Positions 49,254 through 57,421 of a stretch of DNA of 64,000 bases are shown here, in pieces. The stretch is from Cryptobacteroides sp934698975. Its GTDB lineage: Bacteria > Bacteroidota > Bacteroidia > Bacteroidales > UBA932. The stretch lies in contig CAKUVR010000003.1 in the NCBI GenBank assembly GCA_934698975.1, positions 1 through 64,000 on the forward strand, given 5' to 3'. A program made the translations under genes and the position numbers. The notes beneath the pieces were generated by a model that did not search any database, had not been told where the DNA came from, and was given only the letters and a program-made list of their open reading frames with translations. The first letter of the stretch is position 1; each line of letters opens with the position of its first letter.

Positions 49254-50419
49254 TCAGAACTCTTTTTGCGATCCAGAAACACCATGTGTGCGGGAATATC
49301 CCCGGTCCTCACACTCCATTTGTGCACCCCTTCTTTCGAGTAGCAATGCAGCACCCCGCTCGAAACGTAATTCTTCGCGTCGGTTATGAATATGTCTCCG
49401 TTCTTTGGGTGTATGGCCAATCCGTAGGGAATCACGATGTTGCGCTCGGTTCCGTCAGTGATGAAACTGCGTGAGACCACACGCTTTTGCCTCACGTCGA
49501 TGATGGCGTAGGTCACCGTGTTCTTGGAAGTCTGGTTGCTGTACTCGACACTGTAGACGTAGAGCGAATCGCCGTGCAGGACCATGTTGGACGCGGGAAT
49601 ATTCATTGCCTCCGCAACCCTGTAGCGTCCGCCCGATGGCTCCAGCCGGTAGAGGTTGGAAGAAATGTCGTCGTAATTACCTCTGGACGAGACCCAAAGG
49701 TTGCCGTAGGCATCGGCCTTGATCCTGCTGAGATTGATCGCCACATCAATCTTGTAGACCTGCCGCATCGACTCCAGCTCTACCACAGAGACTGTTGAAT
49801 CGTAGTTCGGCGCCCTGTAGCCCCCGGAGTTCGCCACGTAGGCATATTCATCCACAATCGCCAGCTCGTCAGGCTGGTAGCCGACGGTGGCCTCTCCGAC
49901 AACCTTGTAGTCCTTGAGATCCACCTTGAAGACAGCACCTTTCCGCGCGTTCGGGTCCATCGCCACCGGACCGACGTAGGAGGAGACGTAGGCATATTTC
50001 CCCCTGAACCTGATGTAGCGGCAGTTCGGGATGTCTATCTGTGTGATTCTCTTTGTCGTGTAAGCGTCCATCACCTCGACCTTGTGCGAGCAGTTTATGA
50101 CGGCGAACAGCTTCCCGTCGTATATCTGGATGTCGTTGCCCACATCTCCGAGTTCCTTCACCACATCCGGATTCTTCTCGGCGTAGATTCCTCTCGCATA
50201 GACGGCCGTCCTGTAGTCCAGATAGTCCAGGTCGGCCTTGTTGCTGCCCATGTTCCCCTCGTTGAGAAGGTACATCCCGATCGGATCCGCATCCGGTTCC
50301 GGCTCAAGGTCAAGCACGTCATATTCAGTCGGATTGACAAGCTCTATCTTCCGGCACCCCGGTGAGAGTGCCAGAAGGATGGCGGACGCCAACGGAAATA
50401 TATTCTTGAATATGCTCAT
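49250..50419 (-). CDS. btuG: BtuG-like corrinoid-binding beta-propeller lipoprotein
   Basis: A 389-residue predicted lipoprotein (signal ending SPGC) of the YncE/DUF5074 seven-bladed propeller type. Repeated blades are visible: YLLNEGNMGSNKADLDYLD, GNDIQIYDGKLFAVINCSHKVEVMD, FRGKYAYVSSYVG, ELAIVDEYAYVANSGG, LSRIKADAYGNLWVSSRGNYDD, and IHPKNGDIFITDAKNY. In Bacteroides, BtuG is a surface lipoprotein that binds cobalamin very tightly and passes it to BtuB. Here the gene starts on the base after the btuB stop and the operon begins with a cobalamin riboswitch, which makes the assignment strong. Confidence 0.85.
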   Translation of the reverse strand: MSIFKNIFPLASAILLALSPGCRKIELVNPTEYDVLDLEPEPDADPIGMYLLNEGNMGSNKADLDYLDYRTAVYARGIYAEKNPDVVKELGDVGNDIQIYDGKLFAVINCSHKVEVMDAYTTKRITQIDIPNCRYIRFRGKYAYVSSYVGPVAMDPNARKGAVFKVDLKDYKVVGEATVGYQPDELAIVDEYAYVANSGGYRAPNYDSTVSVVELESMRQVYKIDVAINLSRIKADAYGNLWVSSRGNYDDISSNLYRLEPSGGRYRVAEAMNIPASNMVLHGDSLYVYSVEYSNQTSKNTVTYAIIDVRQKRVVSRSFITDGTERNIVIPYGLAIHPKNGDIFITDAKNYVSSGVLHCYSKEGVHKWSVRTGDIPAHMVFLDRKKSSE

Positions 50420-52489
50420 TTACAATTCAATGCTTGCGGTGAACCTGAAATTTGTCTTCGGCATCGGGTAGTTCAGCACCACGTCGTAGTCCTGGCCGAA
50501 AAGGTTGTTGATCTCGGCGGTGAGCTTGAGTGTGCGGGTACGGATGACGAAAGATTTCTGGAGAGAGAGGTCGCTGGTGTACCATGGCTGGGTGTGGTTG
50601 CGGGGGATGTTCTCCTGCTGGTTGTAGCGCTCGCCGGTGTAGATGAAGCTGTAGTTCAGCCCCCAGCCTTTGTAAAATAGCGACAGTACGGCCGAGCCGC
50701 TGTGCCAAGGAATATACGGAATCTGATCCCGGTAATATGTGTCCGCGGGGTCCGTGACGTCTATAGCTTCCTGGTAGGTGTACTGAAGCCTGGCCGTGGC
50801 CTCCACCTCGCCGAACGCCCAGACGGTGTTCAGAGCCACGTCCACACCTTTGATGTCCACCTCCCCGAGGTTCAGCATTGTCCAGCGGAACTGCTGGCCT
50901 TTCGGGTAGGCTATGATCTTGTCCGTGATGTGGTTGTAGTAAGCGTCCACGGAAGCGTCAACCGCGCGCAGAACGGGCATATTCCTGAAATCCTTGGTGT
51001 ATTTCAGACCGACGTTGAACTGCTCGGCATATTCCGGTTTCAGGAAGGCGTTGCCCATGTCCGTGTAGTAGAGGTCGTTGAACGTCGGCATCCGGAACAT
51101 CCGTTTGTAGAACGCCCGGAGTGACAGGTCCTGTCTGCGGAACGGCTTGTAGGAGAGGAAGAACGCCGGGGTGGCCACCGCCTTGTCCGGCCGCGCCTCG
51201 AACCGCTTCACCTTCTCGTGCACGAAGTAGCCCAGCACGCTGGCCTGCCCTTTGAACCGCCCCCACTCGAACGCCGTGGCGAGCGCGGCCATCTGGGTGT
51301 AGCGGGTAGGGTAGGGGAACGTTCCGTCGCTTTCGGTCGGCATGTAGAATGTCGCGTCGAGGGTGTTCCACTGGAAGTCATAGGAGAATGACACCTCCCA
51401 GTTGTCGAGAATATTATAAAGGTTGGCGCACGAGGCGTACAACTCCTTCTGCCTGTAGGTGTTCTTGGTCTGGATCAGTTTCGCGTCCTGGTTCTCGTAG
51501 TGGGTGTAGTCGGCGGCGTACTTGGCGTTGACCAGCGACCTGAACTTAGGTGTCCACCTGTTGGTGAAAGTGCCTTGGATGAACGAGTTGGTGTCCCAAA
51601 GCCTTTCGCCGTTCCGGAACACGTTGTTCACGATCGCCCCCGGAATGCCCCTCTCGGAGTTGTATGAATATGCCCGTACGGTCCAACGTCCCTCGTCCAT
51701 GACTCCATGCAGCGCGGCCTCAAGCCTTGTGGCGTTGATGTCTCCGTTGTGGCGCACGGCCGTGGTGTCGTAGACGATCTCTCCGAGTGTGTTGCGGCGG
51801 CGGTAGCGGAACTTGTACTTGCCTGTGGCGTTGACCCATTCCCCGCTGAACGAGGCGCTTACGGCGTCCGAGATCTTGTACTCGCTTCGGATGGACGGAT
51901 TGATGAGCCCGAAGGATCCCGTCTTCATCGTCGCCTTGAAGTTCGCGTTCCGGCCCTTCTCGAAACGAGGTCTGCGGGTGGTGATGTAGATCGTTCCCGA
52001 AGCCCCGAAGTCCTTGGCTGACTGGAATATGTCGCTTTTCTGCCCGTTGTAGAGCGAGATCTCCTCCACGTCATCGAGCGAGAAACGCCCAAGGTCCACC
52101 TGTCCGTTCTGGGCGTTGCCGAGCTGGATTCCGTCATAGAAGACGGCCATGTGGTTCGTGCCCATGGACCGGATGTTCACGGTCTTGAGTCCGCCGACTC
52201 CGCCGTAGTCTTTCAGCTGGACGCCGGAGAAATACCTGATCGCGTCCGCGACCGAGAAACTGTTCAGCCTTTGAAGTTCCTCTTCCTTAAGGGTCTGCGC
52301 CGGGATGACCTCACGGTATCTGTATTCCGCCGGAGCGCCGATGATCACAGCCTCCCTAATCACCTGGACGCTGTCCAAAGGCATGTCTTTCCGATGAACC
52401 GATGTGGTGTCGCCGGAAGTCTGTGCAAAAGCCACTGACCCGCATCCCAGGAGGCAGGCCGAGACTATGAGACGGTATATTCGTTTCAT
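50420..52489 (-). CDS. btuB: BtuB-like TonB-dependent cobalamin receptor
   Basis: A 689-residue outer-membrane receptor, much shorter than the SusC proteins in the window and without the carboxypeptidase-regulatory-like domain. It has a signal peptide (CLLGCGSVAFAQ), a plug domain (LNSFSVADAIRYFSGVQLKDYGG, VNIRSMGTNHMAVFYDGIQLGNAQNG) and a barrel ending FRFTASIEL with the TonB-receptor box LTAEINNLFGQDYDVV. It is first in the operon downstream of a cobalamin riboswitch and next to btuG, so vitamin B12 or a related corrinoid is the expected ligand. Confidence 0.93.
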   Translation of the reverse strand: MKRIYRLIVSACLLGCGSVAFAQTSGDTTSVHRKDMPLDSVQVIREAVIIGAPAEYRYREVIPAQTLKEEELQRLNSFSVADAIRYFSGVQLKDYGGVGGLKTVNIRSMGTNHMAVFYDGIQLGNAQNGQVDLGRFSLDDVEEISLYNGQKSDIFQSAKDFGASGTIYITTRRPRFEKGRNANFKATMKTGSFGLINPSIRSEYKISDAVSASFSGEWVNATGKYKFRYRRRNTLGEIVYDTTAVRHNGDINATRLEAALHGVMDEGRWTVRAYSYNSERGIPGAIVNNVFRNGERLWDTNSFIQGTFTNRWTPKFRSLVNAKYAADYTHYENQDAKLIQTKNTYRQKELYASCANLYNILDNWEVSFSYDFQWNTLDATFYMPTESDGTFPYPTRYTQMAALATAFEWGRFKGQASVLGYFVHEKVKRFEARPDKAVATPAFFLSYKPFRRQDLSLRAFYKRMFRMPTFNDLYYTDMGNAFLKPEYAEQFNVGLKYTKDFRNMPVLRAVDASVDAYYNHITDKIIAYPKGQQFRWTMLNLGEVDIKGVDVALNTVWAFGEVEATARLQYTYQEAIDVTDPADTYYRDQIPYIPWHSGSAVLSLFYKGWGLNYSFIYTGERYNQQENIPRNHTQPWYTSDLSLQKSFVIRTRTLKLTAEINNLFGQDYDVVLNYPMPKTNFRFTASIEL

Positions 52490-52540
52490 AAAATTTCTGT
52501 CCGGCCGCCGCCCGTGCTCCCGCAGGCAAGGCCGTAATGT

Positions 52541-52793
52541 TTCGCGAAGGCAGGTCTTCTGACTTGTTCCTGACGCGGCGCCTTCCCGGCATGAGGATGG
52601 TGATATTCACCAACTTCCAGCCAGTGGCGTAAGAAAGCCGCGTCATTTTGGACTGTTTAGAGAACAGCCGCTCCTGACCGTAAACTGTGTCAGGACGGAA
52701 CTCACAGCAGCGGGTACTGTCCCGGACTCTCACCGGATTCCCTTTTGATCTTTGGCCTCAATTCCGATCCAAAGAACCTTCACGCGGCAAAGA
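52541..52793 (-). promoter_or_regulatory. Cobalamin riboswitch and promoter upstream of btuB
   Basis: On the minus strand the conserved aptamer core reads GGGAATCCGGTGAGAGTCCG followed by GGACAGTACCCGCTGCTGT (plus 52696-52741), and the B12 box AGTCAGAAGACCTGCC is at plus 52547-52562. Stem P1 pairs the two ends (plus CCTTC at 52775-52779 with GAAGG at 52544-52548, extendable to 8 bp). P2 is CTTTGG/CCAAAG. TATCTTTG (plus CAAAGATA 52786-52793) is the -7 box, placing the transcript start at the aptamer edge. The 50 bases before the btuB ATG are GC-rich and can form a hairpin that may hide the start. Cobalamin should switch the operon off. Confidence 0.95.
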
Positions 52794-52885
52794 TAGCAAT
52801 CCTTGAAGTCTTTGTCAAATCTGCGGTCACTTATTTTTGCCGCTCTCCAAAAAACGAAACAGCTTCCACATAAGGCAATTTTTCG

Positions 52886-52893
52886 TAAATTTG
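52886..52893 (+). promoter_or_regulatory. -7 element very close to the GDPD/HAD start codon
   Basis: TAAATTTG matches TAnnTTTG and ends five bases before the ATG at 52899. If used, transcription would begin at or next to the ATG, giving a leaderless or nearly leaderless message. It lies back to back with the riboswitch promoter. Confidence 0.5.
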
Positions 52894-52898
52894 TGGTC

Positions 52899-54398
52899 AT
52901 GAAAAAGTATGTTCTTTCGGCAGTGCTGACACTGCTTTGCGCCACGATGCTTCCGGCGCAGACCAAAATCATGTCCCACAGAGGATTCTACGCCCATCCG
53001 GGTTCTTTTGAAAACACATTGACGAGCCTTGCCGGCGCTCAGAAGCTGGGCGTGGAGAGCGTCGAACTGGATGTTCACCTCACCACGGACGATTCGCTCG
53101 TGATCCTTCACGGCCCTGCGATCCCACGGACAAAGTACAAGGATATTCAGAAACTTGACTACGCCACGGTGAAGGGCTGCACCCTTCCGAACGGCGACCA
53201 TATTCCTTCCTTAAGGGAGTATTTCACGCAGGCGAAGGAAACATCCGCGCTGAAGCTGTTCCTTGAGTTGAAGTCCCATCCGACGCCGGCGAGGGAGACT
53301 CAGCTGGCGGAGAAGGTCATCGCCCTCTGCGATGAGATGAATATGTACGATCAGGTTTGCTTCATCTCTTTCAGCGAGCATCTCTGCGACGAGGTTCTTC
53401 GCCTTCATCCTGGCGCAGAGGTGATTCCGATCACGTCCAGAAAGACATATTCAGTGAAAGAACTCAAGGACAGGGGATATGCCGGTGTGTCCTATAATTA
53501 TAATGTCGTGATGAACGCCGCGCATTATCTGGATGATGTCCATGCGGCAGGACTTCAGACGGTTCTCTGGCCTGTGAACAGCTATGATTTGGCTGATTTC
53601 GCGATGAGACACGGAGTCACCTACGTCTCCACCGACCAGCCACAGGGAATGAAGCGCCTGATGGACTCCATCCGCGAGCTGAGATGGAAGCAGGAGAAGA
53701 AATTGATCTGCTTTGATCTGGACGGAACGCTCACTCAGCACAAGACCCAACTGACGGCCGCCAACAAGGCAGTTCTGGACACCTTGGCAAAACGCTACGA
53801 GATCATCATGGCGGGGGCCGGCAACTGCGAGAGGATCTACAAGCAGATGGGTGAATATCCTATCACGATTCTCGGCAACTATGGCATGATGGAAAGCCAT
53901 ATCGTGGATGGTAAGTTCCAGATTGTCAGGGAGGACAAGGCTCCGGCGGACAAGAAATTCTTCGAGAAGAACTGTAATTATCTGCGCAAGAAATATGGCT
54001 ACACCGATTTCAAGGGGGAGTCTTTGGAATATCACGGGTCTGGCATGGTGACTTTCGGTCTGCTTGGCACCAAGGCTGACAAGGCAGACAAACTGGCGTT
54101 TGATCCGGACAAGATGCGCAGACGTGCCATGTTCCCGGAACTTCAAGAGATCTTCAAGGACTACTCAGTGTTCATCGGCGGCACGACATCATTCGACATC
54201 ACTCCGAAGCAGTATAACAAGCTGGACGCAGTGCTGCGTTATGCGGCCGAGCATGGCTACTCGTTTGACCAGATCTTGTTCGTCGGCGATGACTTCGCGG
54301 ACGGCGGCAACGACAGCCAGATCCGTCTCGGTGGCATGGATTATATCCGGATTGATGATTATACGAGATTACCTGAAAAAATGGAATTTCTATTCTAG
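52899..54398 (+). CDS. Glycerophosphodiesterase-HAD phosphatase fusion protein
   Basis: Encodes 499 residues from the ATG at 52899; the open frame begins 32 codons earlier but the signal peptide (VLSAVLTLLCATMLPAQ) starts here. Residues about 20-255 are a glycerophosphodiester phosphodiesterase domain: MSHRGFYAHPGSFENTL, then SVELDVHLTTDDSLVILHG and LFLELKSHPT. Residues about 268-499 are a HAD phosphatase of the phosphomannomutase/Cof type, with FDLDGTLTQHK (DxDGT) and FVGDDFADGGNDSQI. The two steps together could release glycerol (or another alcohol) and phosphate from phosphodiesters. A signal peptide before a HAD domain would put both activities in the periplasm, which is unusual for this HAD subfamily. 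Confidence 0.85.
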   Translation: MKKYVLSAVLTLLCATMLPAQTKIMSHRGFYAHPGSFENTLTSLAGAQKLGVESVELDVHLTTDDSLVILHGPAIPRTKYKDIQKLDYATVKGCTLPNGDHIPSLREYFTQAKETSALKLFLELKSHPTPARETQLAEKVIALCDEMNMYDQVCFISFSEHLCDEVLRLHPGAEVIPITSRKTYSVKELKDRGYAGVSYNYNVVMNAAHYLDDVHAAGLQTVLWPVNSYDLADFAMRHGVTYVSTDQPQGMKRLMDSIRELRWKQEKKLICFDLDGTLTQHKTQLTAANKAVLDTLAKRYEIIMAGAGNCERIYKQMGEYPITILGNYGMMESHIVDGKFQIVREDKAPADKKFFEKNCNYLRKKYGYTDFKGESLEYHGSGMVTFGLLGTKADKADKLAFDPDKMRRRAMFPELQEIFKDYSVFIGGTTSFDITPKQYNKLDAVLRYAAEHGYSFDQILFVGDDFADGGNDSQIRLGGMDYIRIDDYTRLPEKMEFLF

Positions 54399-54451
54399 AA
54401 ACTCCAATTTGCCTCTATGATGCATTAAACCGATAAAGTCAAAAAAAATCA

Positions 54452-54480
54452 TTGAGTTTAAGAATTGATTTCATAACTTG
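54452..54480 (+). promoter_or_regulatory. Promoter of the glutamine-rich leader
   Basis: TTG at 54452-54454 and TAACTTG at 54474-54480 are separated by 19 bp, close to the Bacteroidota -33/-7 pattern. Transcription would start near 54487, about 15 bases before the leader-peptide ATG. Confidence 0.5.
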
Positions 54481-54501
54481 CGCCATCAAAATTTTTCAAG
54501 G

Positions 54502-54609
54502 ATGATTTTGGAAGCACACACATACCGACAGCAGCAGTTCCAGCAGGGATTTCAGAGCCAGAACGTTCAGGCGCTGAACGCTTTCGTGTGTGCCGGTCTT
54601 CCAGCCTGA
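54502..54609 (+). CDS. Glutamine-rich leader peptide upstream of glutamine synthetase
   Basis: A 35-residue frame from ATG 54502 to TGA 54607-54609. Eight residues are Gln, all encoded by CAG, five of them within six codons (QQQFQQ). The stop codon is 41 bases before a strong intrinsic terminator, and type III glutamine synthetase follows. This is the geometry of an amino-acid attenuator: shortage of charged tRNA-Gln would stall the ribosome on the CAG run. A hairpin CGTTCAG-GCG-CTGAACG (54564-54580) lies inside the frame, and CCAGCCT at its end (54601-54607) can pair with AGGCTGG (54653-54659) of the terminator. The function is inferred. Confidence 0.6.
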   Translation: MILEAHTYRQQQFQQGFQSQNVQALNAFVCAGLPA

Positions 54610-54650
54610 CGGCATATTCATGGCAAAAAGGATATTATGATTTAAATATT

Positions 54651-54688
54651 GAAGGCTGGTCCCTCGTGGATCAGCCTTCTTCCTTTTT
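54651..54688 (+). terminator. Intrinsic terminator between leader peptide and glnN (attenuator)
   Basis: A 12-bp stem GAAGGCTGGTCC (54651-54662) / GGATCAGCCTTC (54668-54679), one G-U pair, 5-nt loop CTCGT, followed by TTCCTTTTT. It stands 80 bases before the glnN start, so it can end transcription before the gene. Its left arm overlaps AGGCTGG, which can alternatively pair with CCAGCCT at the end of the leader peptide frame. Confidence 0.8.
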
Positions 54689-54767
54689 GAAGCGGCTTTG
54701 AGTTTATGGTTTTGATTACACAATATATAGTTTAAGGAAATACACACCTTTAACAAATAGACAAATT

Positions 54768-56948
54768 ATGAGCATTGACAGATTTGATCTGGTGAAGGAA
54801 TCCTTCGAGAAGAAGGCTGTTCCGGCTGAACGCCCTGAGGGCAAGACCTCCGACTACTACGGAGAACTGGTCTTTGACCGTCCAAAGATGCACAAGTACT
54901 TGGACGCCAAGACTCTGAATGCGCTTCTTGACTGCATCGACAACGGCAAGCCACTTGACAGAGAGACCGCCGACGGGGTCGCCAGGGGAATGAAAGAGTG
55001 GGCGATGGAGCACCACGTGACCCACGTGACACACTGGTTCCAGCCTCTGACAGAGGGAACCGCGGAGAAGCACGACTCTCTTATCGACTACGACGGCAAG
55101 GGAGGAGTCATCGAGACCTTTGACGGCAAGTCACTCGCACAGCAGGAACCTGACGCCTCCTCTTTCCCTAACGGAGGCATCCGCGCCACATTCGAGGCCA
55201 GAGGCTACACGGCCTGGGATCCGACATCCCCGGTGTTCATCATGGATGACACACTCTGCATCCCGACCGTCTTCATCGCCTACACCGGCGAGGCCTTGGA
55301 CTACAAAACACCTCTTAAGAAGGCTCTCAAGGCCGTTTCTGATGCGGCCATTCCTATCTGCCGCCTCTTTGACAAATCTGTCACGAAGGTATATTCCTAC
55401 CTTGGATGGGAGCAGGAATATTTCCTTGTCGATGAATCCCTCTATGCCGCGAGACCGGACCTGATGATTACCGGCCGTACCCTGATGGGACACAGCTCAT
55501 CCAAGAACCAGCAGTTGGACGACCACTATTTCGGAGCCATCCCTACCCGTGTCGCCGAGTTCATGCGTGACCTTGAGATCGCCGGTCACCGCCTTGGAAT
55601 TCCGCTCAAGACCAGGCACAACGAGGTCGCACCAAACCAGTTCGAACTCGCTCCGATCTTCGGGGAAACCAATCTGGCCAATGACCAGAACCAGATCGTG
55701 ATGAACCTGATGAACAAGATCGCCCGCAAGCACGGTTTCGTGGTTCTTCTTCACGAGAAGCCTTTCGATGGGGTTAACGGCTCGGGCAAGCACAACAACT
55801 GGTCGCTCGGAACCGACACGGGCACAATGCTTCTGGCTCCGGGCAAGGATGCGAAGGGCAACCTTCAGTTCGTCACTTTCTTCGTGAATGTGCTGGCAGC
55901 CGTTCAGAAGCACAACGCTCTGCTCAAGGCCTCCATCGCCACCGCCACGAACGCCCATCGTCTCGGCGCCAATGAGGCTCCGCCAGCAATCGTGTCCGCA
56001 TTCCTTGGCAAGACAATGACGGATGTGCTTCACAAACTGCTTGAGGTTCCGTCAGACACCCCGATCGAGATTGCCGGCAAGAAAGGCAAGAGTGTTGGTC
56101 TGGTTGAGATTCCGGAGATATTCGTTGACAACACAGACCGCAACAGAACCTCTCCGTTCGCCTTCACAGGCAACCGTTTCGAGTTCCGCGCCGTAGGCTC
56201 GCTGGCAAACTGCGCCGGTGCCATGACTACTCTCAATGCCGCTGTGGCTGAGCAGCTTATCGCGTTCAAGAAAGATCTTGACAAGGAACTTGCCAGCGGC
56301 AAGGTCTTGAATGTGGCCATTTTGGACACGTTGAAACCGATAATCTCATCAATCATCGATGTCGTCTGCTTCGATGGCAACGGCTACACCGATGAGTGGA
56401 AGGTTGAGGCAAAGAGGCGTGGACTTGATGTTGAGACCAGCGTCCCGGAGATGATAAAACAGTTCACCGACCCCGCGTCAGTGAATATGTTCAAGGAGAC
56501 GGGAGTATATTCAGAGAAAGAACTCCAGGCCCGCAACGAGGTGAAGTGGGAGACTTACAGCAAGATGATCCAGATCGAGTCCCGCGTGATGGCGAGGATG
56601 GCGATCAACCACATCATTCCTGCCGCTCTTGAATATAAGTCCAAGCTTCTGAAGGAGGTTTCTTTGAGCAAGGACGTCTTCGGTGGAACGGACGAGTGCA
56701 AGGAGGAGATTTACCTCATCAAGAGCATTTCCAAATATGTCGACCAGATCCGTGAGAAGGCGACTGCGATGGTTGAGGCCCGCAAGAAGGCCAATGTCCT
56801 TGAGGATGAATATGCCAAAGCCGTCGCTTACCACGAGATAGCCGAGAGTTTCTCCGCGCTCCGCCGTCCGATCGACAAACTCGAAGAAATCGTCGATAAC
56901 CGCACCTGGCCTCTCCCTAAGTACCGCGAGCTGCTGTTCATCAGTTAG
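54768..56948 (+). CDS. glnN: Glutamine synthetase type III
   Basis: A 726-residue enzyme that makes glutamine from glutamate, ammonia and ATP. The length and the blocks HHVTHVTHWFQPLTEGTAEKHD, SFPNGGIRATFEARGYTAWD, GWEQEYFLVDE, KTRHNEVAPNQFELAPIFGETN, HEKPFDGVNGSGKHNNWSLGTD and NRTSPFAFTGNRFEFRAVGS are typical of the GSIII (GlnN) family first described in Bacteroides, which differs from the shorter GSI. Glu and Arg/His residues in these blocks bind metals, glutamate and ATP. It is preceded by a Gln-rich leader and a terminator, so expression probably responds to glutamine supply. Confidence 0.97.
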   Translation: MSIDRFDLVKESFEKKAVPAERPEGKTSDYYGELVFDRPKMHKYLDAKTLNALLDCIDNGKPLDRETADGVARGMKEWAMEHHVTHVTHWFQPLTEGTAEKHDSLIDYDGKGGVIETFDGKSLAQQEPDASSFPNGGIRATFEARGYTAWDPTSPVFIMDDTLCIPTVFIAYTGEALDYKTPLKKALKAVSDAAIPICRLFDKSVTKVYSYLGWEQEYFLVDESLYAARPDLMITGRTLMGHSSSKNQQLDDHYFGAIPTRVAEFMRDLEIAGHRLGIPLKTRHNEVAPNQFELAPIFGETNLANDQNQIVMNLMNKIARKHGFVVLLHEKPFDGVNGSGKHNNWSLGTDTGTMLLAPGKDAKGNLQFVTFFVNVLAAVQKHNALLKASIATATNAHRLGANEAPPAIVSAFLGKTMTDVLHKLLEVPSDTPIEIAGKKGKSVGLVEIPEIFVDNTDRNRTSPFAFTGNRFEFRAVGSLANCAGAMTTLNAAVAEQLIAFKKDLDKELASGKVLNVAILDTLKPIISSIIDVVCFDGNGYTDEWKVEAKRRGLDVETSVPEMIKQFTDPASVNMFKETGVYSEKELQARNEVKWETYSKMIQIESRVMARMAINHIIPAALEYKSKLLKEVSLSKDVFGGTDECKEEIYLIKSISKYVDQIREKATAMVEARKKANVLEDEYAKAVAYHEIAESFSALRRPIDKLEEIVDNRTWPLPKYRELLFIS

Positions 56949-56966
56949 TTTCCTGGACATCAGCCC

Positions 56967-56995
56967 TTCCGGCCGCTGGGCTTGTCGAAGTGGCC
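56967..56995. repeat. REP-like hairpin after glnN
   Basis: TTCC is followed by GGCCGCT (56971-56977), an 11-nt loop GGGCTTGTCGA and AGTGGCC (56989-56995). The same pattern (TTCCGGTCGCT, loop GAACCTGTCGA, AGCGAC) occurs inside the cls gene near 62742. Differences are mostly transitions. It follows the glnN stop by 18 bases. Confidence 0.65.
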
Positions 56996-57014
56996 TTCAA
57001 GAGATAATGCCAAA

Positions 57015-57068
57015 CAAAGTCTCCATCCAAAATTTTGCACGTTACCAAAATTTTGGATGGAGACTTTG
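57015..57068. terminator. 23-bp perfect hairpin downstream of glnN
   Basis: Two perfectly complementary 23-nt arms, 57015-57037 (beginning CAAAGTCTCCATCC) and 57046-57068 (ending GGATGGAGACTTTG), enclose an 8-nt loop. The stem may end the glnN transcript, but it has no following T-run and is longer than usual terminators, so it may be a mobile-element remnant instead. Confidence 0.5.
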
Positions 57069-57421
57069 CTTTGGCTATGTGAGGCTTCGCTGGAATCCTC
57101 GGGCGTTGATTGTATGTCCATCCTGAATAATCTCAATTCCCATCTATGGAAAGGGCACTCCTAATGTGGAGGGTGGTGCAATATTAACATCTGATAATGA
57201 ATGTCTTAGAATATTATCTTTGGCTAGATTCACCTGAAGACCGATGTCTATTCCATTGAAAATCATCGCCTTGACCAACACTCGTTGATTTTGAGTCGGT
57301 GGCGGATAAGTATCTGACCGTCAATAAAATAAAGATTGTCTTGATGTCGAATATCGCACCAGGACAATGCTTAATATGTTTATAATTAACTATTTATGTG
57401 CCACGGGTTTCAGCCGTATTC
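57069..57421. other. Intergenic region without recognised gene
   Basis: About 350 bp of AT-richer sequence. TATCTTTG at 57216-57223 matches a -7 box on the plus strand but no credible gene follows it. Short frames here show no family features. It may be decayed mobile DNA, but nothing can be identified. Confidence 0.4.
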
